Positions 20,341 to 28,948 of a stretch of DNA of 31,986 nucleotides are shown one piece after another. The notes under the pieces were generated by a model, which saw only the letters and a list, made by a program, of their open reading frames with translations, searched no databases and was not told where the DNA came from. Source of the stretch: Isotricha intestinalis. Its lineage: Eukaryota > Ciliophora > Litostomatea > Vestibuliferida > Isotrichidae. The stretch is taken from contig JAJJLU010000555.1 in NCBI GenBank assembly GCA_023807065.1, positions 1-31,986 of the forward strand. Reading direction: 5' to 3'. How positions within the stretch are numbered: the stretch's first letter is position 1; every line of letters starts with the position of its first letter. A program made the position numbers and the translations under genes.

Positions 20341-20558
20341 TAGAAATTAAAATAGATAAAAATTAAAATTAAATAAATAATAAAAAAGTTAACAGATATC
20401 TATTTTTTTAATATAGTTACTATTTTTTAACTATTTCAAAAGTATTTAATCTATTTTCTGATTTTAAGTTAAAGATTGAAATAATAAGATTAAATATAAT
20501 TTGTTGTTATATAATTAAATTATTTTTTTTATTTTTAATTAAAATTTAGAAGTATTTT
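20341..20558. promoter_or_regulatory. Spacer between formin end and synthetase start
   Basis: 218 bp of A+T-rich DNA that must contain the formin 3' end and the valyl-tRNA synthetase promoter, both on the - strand. I see no specific motif. Confidence 0.35.
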
Positions 20559-22614
20559 TTAATATTTTTTTTTCTTTTTTTTTTCTTCTTTTTCTCTTTT
20601 CTTTTTGAATTCTATGTACCAATTATTTGCTTTTTCTAATTGATCAGTAAAATTTCTAAAACATTTAATAAAAGTATCCATTTCAGTTTTAGGATTTTGT
20701 CCAAAATAGGCTAAAATTTCTTTATATTCATTTTGAATTTCTTGAATTTTCTTCATAACTTCATCAACACAATTTTTAGTGTCTTCATAACAATTATTTA
20801 AAAACTTTTCACTTCCATCATTTTCTCCTAATTGATCTTTATTTTTTTCAATTACTTCTCTTAATTTAGTCATTGAATTAAAATTTTGTTCCATATTTTT
20901 AGCAGTTTCAGTAATATAATCAAATTGCATTTTATCAAATTGTTTTAATTTATCAATAACTTTAAATAATTCTTCCTTTTTTAAGTTGTCATGAACAAAC
21001 TTAACGATATATTGTAATAAATTCATATTATTATTCTTATTTTTAACATCTATTAAATTTAGTAAAGATTGAAAATCAAAACCTAAAGCACCTCCTCTGA
21101 AAGTATTTCCATTAATATAATTTCCAAAAGCCAAAATAATAGTTAACCATTCTTTAAAATCTTCATCATTTTTCAACCATCTAAAAACAGAGAAAAATCT
21201 ATCAATTTCATTCATTATTAATTCATAATCATCTTCAAAATCATTTTGAAATAAAATAGCTTTAATTCTTTCTTCATATCCAATTAATCCACCAATTAAT
21301 AAAACAAATTGAGAAGGTTCATCTAAATCACTTAAATCTCCTGTATAATTTGCGACTTTTTCATTTTCTTGTTTTTTTGGTAATATTCCTTCTAATAATT
21401 CACAATTAAATGGAGTTAATACTGTCTCATCAAATGATTCCATTGCTTCTAGTACATCTAATGGCTCTAATGATATCTTTTTTAAACATATGTTTATTTT
21501 CTGAGAACGTCTTTCATCGACTAAACATGTTTTTTTCTTCACTTCTTTTTTTGGGGCCTCTTTTTTTACCACTGTTTGCATTTTTTTCATTGAAAATTTC
21601 TCTTCTAATTTGTCAAGGTTAAGGGTTATTTTTGTGTCGTCCAACTATTTTTATTATTGAAATTAAATCTATTTTACTTTTTCCCAAACTGTTCCTGTTA
21701 TTTTATTATCTAAGAGTTTATCCCAGAAAAGAGCTTTCATTTCAACTCTTGGTTTTTTCTTAGGGTGCACTAAAAATTTTTTATTAATTAAATTACTTTT
21801 AACAGGAGCGCCGAACATTCCAGGGACACCAGGAACACCAGGAACTCCAGGAACTCCAGGAACTCCAGGAACACCAGGAACTCCAGGAACTCCAGGAACA
21901 CCTGGAACTCTTGGGACTCCAGGGACTCCAGGGACACTTGGAACTGTAGGAACACCTGGAACAGAAGGAACACCAGGAACAGGTGGAATACCAGGAACTT
22001 TAGGAACACCTGGAACAGAAGGAACACCAGGAACAGGTGGAATACCAGGAGCGGTAGGAACACCTGGAACAGAAGGAACACCAGGAACAGGTGGAATACC
22101 AGGAGCCGTAGGAACACTTGGAACAGTAGGAACACCAGGAACAGGTGGAATACCAGGAGCGGTAGGAACACTTGGAATTCTTGGTACAGATGGAATAGTT
22201 GATCCTGGAACAGGTGGAATATTAGGTGCTGTTGGAACCAATGGGACACCAGGTACAGGAGGAATTCTAGGAGCTTGAGGTATCCCTGGTACAGGAGGGA
22301 TACTTGGTACAGTAGGTATATTTGAAAGTGAAGGTACTGGAGGAATTATATTTCCTTGTAATGAAGGAGCTATTGGTATTGAGGGGGGAACTGGTATGGA
22401 TGGAGCTGTGGGAATTGTTGATGTTGTTTGTGTTGTTAAAGGAGGAGGCTATTTTTAAATTATATTTTGTTATTGTTACTGTTGGAATCTATAAATTAAA
22501 AATATAAAATATTATTACATTTGATGCTTTTTTATTTTCTTTTTTATCATCATTATTTTTTAATTCTTCAGGAGTTATTTTATCTTTTAACATTTCTAAC
22601 TTTTCATCTGTCAT
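20559..22614 (-). CDS. Formin (FH1-FH2 actin nucleation/elongation factor), four exons
   Basis: Proposed exons on the - strand: 22614-22519, 22488-22480, 22448-21678 and 21644-20559, joining in phase 0 to about 653 residues. The ATG at 22614 starts a 35-residue acidic/basic N-terminus. Residues about 36-250 are an unusually repetitive Pro/Gly/Val FH1-like region. FH2 starts near residue 265 (MKALFWDKLLDNKITGTVWEK), crosses the last intron into LDDTKITLNLDKLEEKF, and contains the hallmark GNYINGNTFRGGALGF. FH2 dimers nucleate and processively cap actin barbed ends. I see no N-terminal GTPase-binding/FH3 domain and no clear autoinhibitory DAD; the C-terminus is a Lys/Glu run. The exon structure is inferred from GT-AG signals and from restoration of the conserved FH2 start. 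The open frame reaching 22241 has no start of its own and must continue upstream. The stop is TAA. Confidence 0.88.
21645..21677 (-). other. Intron 3 of the formin gene, 33 nt
   Basis: On the - strand it runs from GTAAAATAG to AAAAATAG. It lies between the AAA (Lys) ending TGTVWEK and the TTG (Leu) starting LDDTKITL, phase 0. Retention would give an in-frame TAG as the third codon. Removing it restores the conserved start of the FH2 domain, which is the main support. Confidence 0.88.
21822..21932 (-). repeat. 9-bp minisatellite encoding (Pro-Gly-Val)n
   Basis: A tandem array of a 9-nt unit (CCTGGTGTT-like on the - strand) inside the formin FH1. It encodes about twelve Pro-x-Val triplets, nearly all Pro-Gly-Val with one Arg substitution. 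The unit length keeps the frame, so copy number can change without a frameshift. Confidence 0.9.
21951..22166 (-). repeat. 54-bp tandem repeat, four copies, in formin FH1
   Basis: Four consecutive 18-residue units of the form PTAPGIPPVPGVPSVPGV, differing at a few positions (T/K, A/V, S/T). This is a higher-order repeat made from the smaller Pro-x-Val triplets. Confidence 0.88.
22449..22479 (-). other. Intron 2 of the formin gene, 31 nt
   Basis: On the - strand GTAACAATAAC...AAAAATAG, ending directly before CCTCCTCC, where the Pro-rich frame opens. An in-frame TAG would otherwise precede that frame. The boundary with the 9-nt exon upstream is less certain: introns 1 and 2 might be spliced as one 70-nt intron. 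Confidence 0.68.
22489..22518 (-). other. Intron 1 of the formin gene, 30 nt
   Basis: On the - strand GTAATAATATT...TTTATAG after the codons for KKASN. Its length is divisible by three and its last codon in frame is TAG, so retention stops translation. It is followed by a 9-nt exon (ATTCCAACA, Ile-Pro-Thr) that fits the Pro-rich region. Confidence 0.68.
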
Positions 22615-22796
22615 TTTTTATAATTAAAAGTTAATAAATTTTAAAATAATTCAATTTGATTTTTTAAATTAACAATTAATCTATTTCCAATCATTCAGAT
22701 AATTTATTTATTATTCAAGTTAAAATTTAAAAAGAAAAATGATAAATAATTAACATAAAGACTATAATTTAAAAAATAAAAAAAAATAATAAAAAA
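22615..22796. promoter_or_regulatory. Divergent promoter region, formin / unknown gene
   Basis: 182 bp separate the start codons of the formin (-) and the 267-residue protein (+), so both promoters must fit here. The sequence is A+T-rich, with A-runs directly upstream of both ATGs. No factor-binding motif is recognisable. Confidence 0.45.
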
Positions 22797-23600
22797 ATGT
22801 TAAAAACAAATTATGAAAACATAAAAAGAATAGCAAGTTCAAGTCAAAAAGGTTTTTGGAGAGTTCAAGCAATTGCAAAATTAGATAAAGAAATAAGGAA
22901 TGGTAAAACTCAGTATGAATATTTAAAAGGTTTAATAAGTAAAACAAATAATAAAAATAATTATCCTAAAAGTAATTTAAAATTAGAAATAATTCCTTTT
23001 TTGAAACCAATATCTAATTTAAAACAAAAAAATCAAAAAAAAAAAAAAACAAAAGCTCTTCCTTCTTTTTTTGTAACTCAAATTTCTCCGAAATTAGATT
23101 TTAAAAATTTAAATGGACAATTATTTTTAAATGAAAATGAAATGATGATTTATAATCAAATGCCATTTTTTTTCCTTCCAATAAAAAAAATAAGACCAAG
23201 AACTGCAACAGAGAAATTTTACAATGCAAGAAAAATAGAAAAAGAATTTAATGAAAAATATGAATTAATTCAATTATATAAAAATAGTTTCCAATATATT
23301 CAAAGTTCAGATATGGATAATTCGCATTTTTCTAATAGTAATAATAAGAAAAGTGAAGAAGACATATTTCCTTTTATTAAAAATAATAAAAATTTAAGTT
23401 CAATTGAATCGACTGAAAATAATAAATATAATAGAAATAAAATTTGGATTAATAAAGGAACTAATACTAATATTAATAATCTATTTACATCTGAAAATAA
23501 TACTAAAACTAATTCTCATATTCATTCAATTAGTCAATATCATACTAGTGGAAGTAATGAATATAAAGGTAAAAAAGCAAAGTTTTTTCAAGGAAACTAA
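22797..23600 (+). CDS. Hypothetical protein, 267 residues
   Basis: I do not recognise this protein. The N-terminal ~50 residues look like a conserved folded or helical segment (QKGFWRVQAIAKLDKEI, YEYLKGLI). The middle has a hydrophobic strand-like patch (NQMPFFFLPIKKIRPRTATEKF), and the last 100 residues are Asn/Ser/Lys-rich low complexity. There is no signal peptide, TM segment or catalytic motif. The ATG at 22797 follows a long A-run, as in the other genes of the window, and the frame ends in TAA, 81 bp from the convergent NEK kinase. Codon use and composition match its neighbours, so it is likely a real gene of lineage-specific type. Confidence 0.75.
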   Translation: MLKTNYENIKRIASSSQKGFWRVQAIAKLDKEIRNGKTQYEYLKGLISKTNNKNNYPKSNLKLEIIPFLKPISNLKQKNQKKKKTKALPSFFVTQISPKLDFKNLNGQLFLNENEMMIYNQMPFFFLPIKKIRPRTATEKFYNARKIEKEFNEKYELIQLYKNSFQYIQSSDMDNSHFSNSNNKKSEEDIFPFIKNNKNLSSIESTENNKYNRNKIWINKGTNTNINNLFTSENNTKTNSHIHSISQYHTSGSNEYKGKKAKFFQGN

Positions 23601-23681
23601 ATTTTTTTTTGATTTATATTTAATTTTTAAAAATAATAAATATTTCATTTGAATATTATATATAAAAAAATTATATATAAA

Positions 23682-25430
23682 TTATTTTAAATCGTGTATT
23701 GTTAAGACTTTATTATTTGGCATTTGATTATATGTTCTTCTAAAGAAATTGAATCCAGAATTTTCAGCTTGTTGTTTTAATTTATTTTTATTCATCATTG
23801 AAATTTTAGAACGGAAATTTTTTTCTTTTTGAATTTCTCGATGATTTTGAATAATTGGAAAAATTAAATTTGTATTATTTTTTTTATCATAAAAACCATT
23901 TGAATTTTTAGAAAAATCTTCACTTTTAATAACAATAGGTTTATTATCTTTTAATATATTATTTTTTAATTCTTCTTTTTTTTCTTCATTTTTGTCATGA
24001 GAATAAGTCAAAACTCTATTTTTTTTATTTTCTTGATTTAACTTTAAAACATTAATATTAATATCTTCTTTCATAATTCCATAATCATTATGATTATAAA
24101 GCATATTTAAATTTTTTGAATCAGTTAATTTGTCTTTTAATGAAATAGATTCAGGTAAATTTGGATTATTAGAATTTTTATGAGAATCATTTCTTTTAAA
24201 AAAACCTTCTTGAGTTCCACTTAAATTTTTTGAAATAAGATTAGAAGAAAAAAGTTTAGAATCAAAAAAACCATGTTGAGTATTATTTGAATTTCCAGTT
24301 GTATTATTTATACCATTTGATTTTTCATCTAAATTATTTCTACCCCCAGTTCCTTTCCTACTTTGTAAACTTCTTCTTTTTTCAGGAAGAGCTTTAAACC
24401 ATTTATAAAAAGTTTTTCCTGATGATAAAACAGTTTCTTTTTCATTTTTATTATCATTTGTATTCTTTGAATTGATTATTGAATTATCTGATTTATTTTC
24501 GTTATTAACTTCATTTTTATTTGAATTTTTTTTTTTTTTATTTTCTTTGACAACACTATTGTTATTAATATTATTTTCAGTTTTCTTTTTATTATTATTA
24601 TTAGTTTTTTCAGAATATTTAACTTTAATTTTGTCTGGAATCAATTCAAGAGCTTCTGTTGCAGATGGTCTTTTAGATTTATCTTTAGTCATTAATTTTA
24701 AAATAAATTGAAATAATTTTTCAGTATAACAATTAGGAAGAGAGGGAGGTTGTTCATTAACAATTGCTTGACCTAATCTAATTAAATTTTCATCATTAAA
24801 AGGGGGAACAGTTTTTGCTAAATGATATAAAGAACAACCAAGAGACCAAATATCTGCTTTATAATCATATTTTTCTTTCTTTACTAATTCAGGTGCGATA
24901 TATAAAGGAGTACCAACTCTACTCATTTTCATTTCTTTTTTTGATAATAATTTACTCATTCCCATATCTCCAATTTTTATTGTTTTATCTTTAGCCATAA
25001 ATATATTTAATAATTTAATATCTCTATGAATTATATTTGCACTATGTAAATATTCTAAAGCTAATAAACTTTGATATGCTATATCCCAAATAATTTCTTC
25101 ATTAACATAAACTTTTTTTTTTCTTACTGAATGAAGGAGAGAATATAAATCTCCATATTCACAAAATTCCATAATAATATATATTCCATCTTTCTCAATA
25201 ATACTTGTAATATACTTTACTAAATTTGGATGAGATAATTGTGATAAAATGTTAATTTCATTTGTTTTATCATTAGTTTTTTTTAAATTTATTTTTTTCA
25301 GACAATATATTTTATTATCAATTTTAGATTGAACTTTGTATATTGTACTAAATGCTCCTCGCCCAAGTTCTTGAATAACTTGATAATTATCAGTAATACT
25401 ATTTGGGAAAGAAGGTAATTGGTTAATCAT
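23682..25430 (-). CDS. NIMA-related (NEK-like) Ser/Thr protein kinase
   Basis: A 582-residue protein. The N-terminal kinase domain (about 16-270) has glycine loop GRGAFSTIYKV (23-33), catalytic Lys45 (CLKK), HRDIKLLN (135-142), DMG in place of DFG (155-157), SRVGTPLYIAPE (170-181) and the DIWSLGC motif. The short activation loop, GTPxYxxPE and the overall pattern fit the NEK family, which acts on cilia length, basal bodies and mitosis and is greatly expanded in ciliates. Residues about 275-582 are an Asn/Lys/Ser-rich tail without a clear coiled coil, probably regulatory. All catalytic residues remain; DMG keeps the metal-binding Asp. Its start codon is 70 bp from that of the divergent Vps39-like gene. 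The ATG at 25430 follows an A-run on the coding strand; the stop is TAA. Confidence 0.9.
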   Translation of the reverse strand: MINQLPSFPNSITDNYQVIQELGRGAFSTIYKVQSKIDNKIYCLKKINLKKTNDKTNEINILSQLSHPNLVKYITSIIEKDGIYIIMEFCEYGDLYSLLHSVRKKKVYVNEEIIWDIAYQSLLALEYLHSANIIHRDIKLLNIFMAKDKTIKIGDMGMSKLLSKKEMKMSRVGTPLYIAPELVKKEKYDYKADIWSLGCSLYHLAKTVPPFNDENLIRLGQAIVNEQPPSLPNCYTEKLFQFILKLMTKDKSKRPSATEALELIPDKIKVKYSEKTNNNNKKKTENNINNNSVVKENKKKKNSNKNEVNNENKSDNSIINSKNTNDNKNEKETVLSSGKTFYKWFKALPEKRRSLQSRKGTGGRNNLDEKSNGINNTTGNSNNTQHGFFDSKLFSSNLISKNLSGTQEGFFKRNDSHKNSNNPNLPESISLKDKLTDSKNLNMLYNHNDYGIMKEDININVLKLNQENKKNRVLTYSHDKNEEKKEELKNNILKDNKPIVIKSEDFSKNSNGFYDKKNNTNLIFPIIQNHREIQKEKNFRSKISMMNKNKLKQQAENSGFNFFRRTYNQMPNNKVLTIHDLK

Positions 25431-25500
25431 TTTATTTATAATAAAATAATTAATGTTATTATTATTTTTTAAAAATATTTTATTTTTTTTGTTTGATAAA
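25431..25500. promoter_or_regulatory. 70-bp divergent intergenic region (NEK kinase / Vps39-like)
   Basis: Only 70 bp lie between the two start codons, so 5' UTRs and promoters must be extremely short or overlap into coding sequence. The DNA is nearly pure A+T. The T-runs on the + strand just before 25501 argue against coding use of the earlier in-frame ATG at 25453. Confidence 0.5.
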
Positions 25501-28374
25501 ATGGACAGTACACAAAATTTAGGTTTATTTGTTACTGATCTTACAGGATTTATTGATTTAAAACAAGGAAATCAATTAACTCAAATTGTATGTTATAAAG
25601 ATGACACAATAATTTATGGTGATGATAAAGGGACAATAGAAATATTAACAATTAATGATAATAAAAAAGATAAACAACATGGGAAAAAAACAATTGAAAA
25701 TTATAAAATAAAATCAGTTGGTAAAAATAAAATTAACAAATTAATTGTAATTAATGAATTAAATATTTTATATGTTTTATCAGGATTATATCTTCATGCT
25801 TATTTATTACCAGGATTAGATGATAAAAATGCACAACATTTAGATTTTGAAATAACAAATATATGTAGAAATTTAAAGAAAAATAATGAACAAGATTTAC
25901 TTTTAATTATAAAAAAACCAAAAAAAATAAAATTATACACATTTGAAATAGAATTAATGAAATTAATTCCAAATAAAAATTCAACTAATGAATTTCCAAT
26001 AGAAGATACTCCTGAATATATTGAATGGTATGGGAATTATATATGTTATTTCTTGAAAAAAACTGGGACAATTTATTTTATAGATTTAAGTAAAAATGAT
26101 ACTCAAACTTTACCATATGATTGTTCAGGAATTTTATTTTTAAATGAAAGTTGGTTAACAGCTTCAATGAATATTGGACTATTATTCGAAACAAATGGCA
26201 ATCCAAAAACAATAGAACCAATAACTTTAGAAGATAAACCATTTAAACAATTTGGAAGAAAAGATAATTATTTATTAACTTTATATGATACTATTATTGT
26301 TATTAATGATGGAGGAAATTTAAAAAAAGTTCAACAAATTTCAATAGAAATCGCAGAAAGTCAATCAAAAGGAATATGTTTAATAAATGGAGAAAAAAAA
26401 GTATTTATTTTAATTAAAGAAACTTCTGATAAAGATAAAGAAAAAAATAGGTATATATTAAGAGAATTAAAAGAAACTCCATTTGAAGAACAATTGTCTA
26501 GACTTTTAAAAGTAAATAAATTCGATGAAGCTTTATCAATAATAAATAATAAAATTTCTGTTAATGAAGATAAGATAGAGCAATTTGAAAATTATTATTT
26601 AGGATGTGCTTGGGCTCAATTTAGTAAAGAAGAATATGAAACAGCTAAAAAATTTTTCCAAGTAAGTAATTTTAATCCTTTTGAATTAATGTATTTATTT
26701 ATTAATTTACTTAAAGTAAAACCAATTCATATTGGTTATGAAAAAAATAATAACATATTAGATAATCAAATAGAATTGAAAGACAATAATGAAGAAAAAG
26801 TAAAAAAAGCAGTTAAATGTTTAATTGATGTATTAAAAAGTAAAATAGAATATGTTTGGAGAGAACATAGAGATGATTTGGAAAGTGGAAAATTTTTAGA
26901 AGTTAGAACTTTATCTTTTAATTCTTCAACTTGTAGTATTATTAATTTAAGTGATTGTGAACCTAAAGATATTAATTTAAAGATTTTTTTCCAAAACATA
27001 AATTTAACTTTACTTAAAGCTTTAGTTTTTAATGAATCTAAAGTTGAAGAAATTAGAAAATTAATTGAAAATGATAATTTTGGAACTGATTTTTTATCTG
27101 ATAAATTTTTTGATGAAAAAAATACAGATTATAGTAAATTAGCTCTAGCATTTATTTATGAAAAAAAACAAAATTATAAAGATGCTTTAAAAATATTAAA
27201 AGAATTTGTTCAAAGATTAGATAATCCTTCAATTTCACAACCTTCGAAACAAAAAACAATAAATATTCTTTTAGAAATTGGAAAACAAAAAGATAAACAA
27301 GATTTATTTGAAGAACATATTCAGTGGATGCTTAAACAATATCAAACAGATGCATTTGATATAGTTTTATCAAATGAATTAATGCCAATAGATTATTTTA
27401 TGAATCAAATAATTCCTAAAGTTGAAAATGAAAAAAATGATTTGAATGCTGAACCTACAAATTATATTAAAGAAAAGTTTTTAAGACATATATGTGATAA
27501 TCCAAAATATTCAAAATATTCTAATGAGAAATATCAAACTCAATTAATATTATTACAACTTGAAACTTTATTTAAAGATAAACCAAAAAATTATACTCCT
27601 GCAGAAGGAGAAAATTTACCAGGAAGATACCATGATTTTAGAGAATTATTAAAAAAATATAATTTATTTGATAAAATGCAATTGATTGATAAAATTAAAG
27701 ATTCTTGGCTATATGATATTGAAATTGATTTATATTGTGAATTAGAAAAATTAGATGATGCTTTATTTACTTATATTGATTTAGTTAATAAAAATAGGAA
27801 AAAATATAGTGATATAGAACAATTTTGTATGAATAATTTAAATAAAGATAATCGTTTATTTATTAAATTTTTTAAAAATTTATCAAGTCAATTTAAAGAT
27901 GAATCTACTTCAGAAGAAAAAAAAGAAATGATTAAAAATGAAATGTTAAAAATAATGGATATGTCTAATAAACATGAATTAACAAAAGAAAAAAAAAATT
28001 CTTTAGAAATTTTAAATTTATTAAATCCAAATGAAGTATTAAATGAAATTCCTGATGAATGGACATTAGAAGAAGAAATAGTATTTAAATTTTTAAGAAA
28101 TTCTTTAATGCAATATACAAATGTGAATAATGAATTCACAAGAGAAGAAGGATTATTAAGAGCAGATTTAAATTATAAACAATTAGAATTATTTAGAGTT
28201 AAAAATAGACATGTTAATATTGATATTGGAACTGTTTGTAATGGGTGTAAAAAGAAAATCGGAACAACTATTTTTGTTGTTTATCCAAATAATGCAGTTT
28301 ATCATACTAATTGTGCTCCTAATCCATATATTGAACCTAGAAAAGGTACTGATTTTACTAATTTTAAATATTAA
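25501..28374 (+). CDS. Vps39/Vam6-type HOPS/CORVET tethering subunit
   Basis: 957 residues from the ATG at 25501. Residues 1 to about 310 look like a citron-homology (CNH) beta-propeller (QIVCYKDDTIIYGDDKGTIEIL ... LIVINELNILYVLSG). Residues about 340-880 are a helical solenoid (FDEALSIINNK, CELEKLDDALFTYIDL). The C-terminus has the family's zinc motif CNGCKKKIGTTIFVVYP ... HTNC (Cys913, Cys916, His935, Cys938). Proteins of this type tether vesicles for Rab7/Rab5-dependent fusion at endosomes, lysosomes and food vacuoles. Vps39/Vam6 (HOPS) and TGFBRAP1/Vps3 (CORVET) share this layout and I cannot separate them; I favour Vps39. An in-frame ATG at 25453 would add 16 hydrophobic residues encoded almost entirely by A/T; I consider it noncoding. 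The stop is TAA. Confidence 0.82.
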   Translation: MDSTQNLGLFVTDLTGFIDLKQGNQLTQIVCYKDDTIIYGDDKGTIEILTINDNKKDKQHGKKTIENYKIKSVGKNKINKLIVINELNILYVLSGLYLHAYLLPGLDDKNAQHLDFEITNICRNLKKNNEQDLLLIIKKPKKIKLYTFEIELMKLIPNKNSTNEFPIEDTPEYIEWYGNYICYFLKKTGTIYFIDLSKNDTQTLPYDCSGILFLNESWLTASMNIGLLFETNGNPKTIEPITLEDKPFKQFGRKDNYLLTLYDTIIVINDGGNLKKVQQISIEIAESQSKGICLINGEKKVFILIKETSDKDKEKNRYILRELKETPFEEQLSRLLKVNKFDEALSIINNKISVNEDKIEQFENYYLGCAWAQFSKEEYETAKKFFQVSNFNPFELMYLFINLLKVKPIHIGYEKNNNILDNQIELKDNNEEKVKKAVKCLIDVLKSKIEYVWREHRDDLESGKFLEVRTLSFNSSTCSIINLSDCEPKDINLKIFFQNINLTLLKALVFNESKVEEIRKLIENDNFGTDFLSDKFFDEKNTDYSKLALAFIYEKKQNYKDALKILKEFVQRLDNPSISQPSKQKTINILLEIGKQKDKQDLFEEHIQWMLKQYQTDAFDIVLSNELMPIDYFMNQIIPKVENEKNDLNAEPTNYIKEKFLRHICDNPKYSKYSNEKYQTQLILLQLETLFKDKPKNYTPAEGENLPGRYHDFRELLKKYNLFDKMQLIDKIKDSWLYDIEIDLYCELEKLDDALFTYIDLVNKNRKKYSDIEQFCMNNLNKDNRLFIKFFKNLSSQFKDESTSEEKKEMIKNEMLKIMDMSNKHELTKEKKNSLEILNLLNPNEVLNEIPDEWTLEEEIVFKFLRNSLMQYTNVNNEFTREEGLLRADLNYKQLELFRVKNRHVNIDIGTVCNGCKKKIGTTIFVVYPNNAVYHTNCAPNPYIEPRKGTDFTNFKY

Positions 28375-28948
28375 ATATTTATATTTTAAATGAAATGAAT
28401 TATTTAAAAATTTTTAAAAATAAAAATAATTATCATTTGATTATAACCTTCAAAGCATTTTATCAATTATTTATGATAAATAAACACAAATTTTTTGTTT
28501 TCATTATAAATCATAAATGTCGATTTTTCTTATATGTTTTATTTCTACAAAATCAATTTATTAAATCACTTATTAAATTCAAAAATTATTAAGATAAAAT
28601 TTTTTTTTGATTAAATTTTTGAAAAGGGGATTATTTAATTTTTTCATTTTTATTTTGATGATAATAGTTCTTGTTGTCCTATTTTACACTTTATAAATAT
28701 ATAATATTTAATATATATTATAGTAATTTATATAATGAATTTTTATAAATTATTCTTAATTTTTTTTTCTTACATTTTTATAATAAATTTTTTTTATAAT
28801 ATATTAAAGAAAACTAATTAATAGAATAATATTAAAACATTTAATCATATTTAAAAAAATTGTTAATATTAAATTTAATATTCCAAAAAATAAATATTAA
28901 AGTCAAAAATTTTTTAAATGAGAAATTAATTAATTAAAACACAATAAA
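28375..28948. other. Convergent spacer, no gene seen
   Basis: 574 bp between two convergent 3' ends. A 65-codon + frame at 28395-28592 consists of Phe/Ile/Lys/Asn typical of noncoding A+T-rich DNA and starts only 20 bp after the previous stop; I do not accept it. The rest is A/T-runs. Confidence 0.5.

Noticed and set aside
21822..22241. Collagen-like or bacterial secreted repeat protein
   Set aside because: The repeat is Pro-x-Val, not Gly-x-y collagen, and it runs directly into an FH2 domain, so it is a formin FH1 region.
21788..22249. 153-codon second frame across the formin repeat
   Set aside because: A tandem repeat with unit divisible by three stays open in other frames too; the Phe/Leu/Val product has no independent support.
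25453..25500. Upstream in-frame start adding 16 hydrophobic residues (a possible signal anchor) to the Vps39-like protein
   Set aside because: The segment is almost pure A/T like promoter DNA, and Vps39 family proteins are cytosolic without an N-terminal anchor.
28395..28592. 65-codon + frame after the Vps39-like gene
   Set aside because: Composition is that of noncoding A+T-rich DNA, it lacks any motif, and it starts 20 bp after a stop in the 3' flank.
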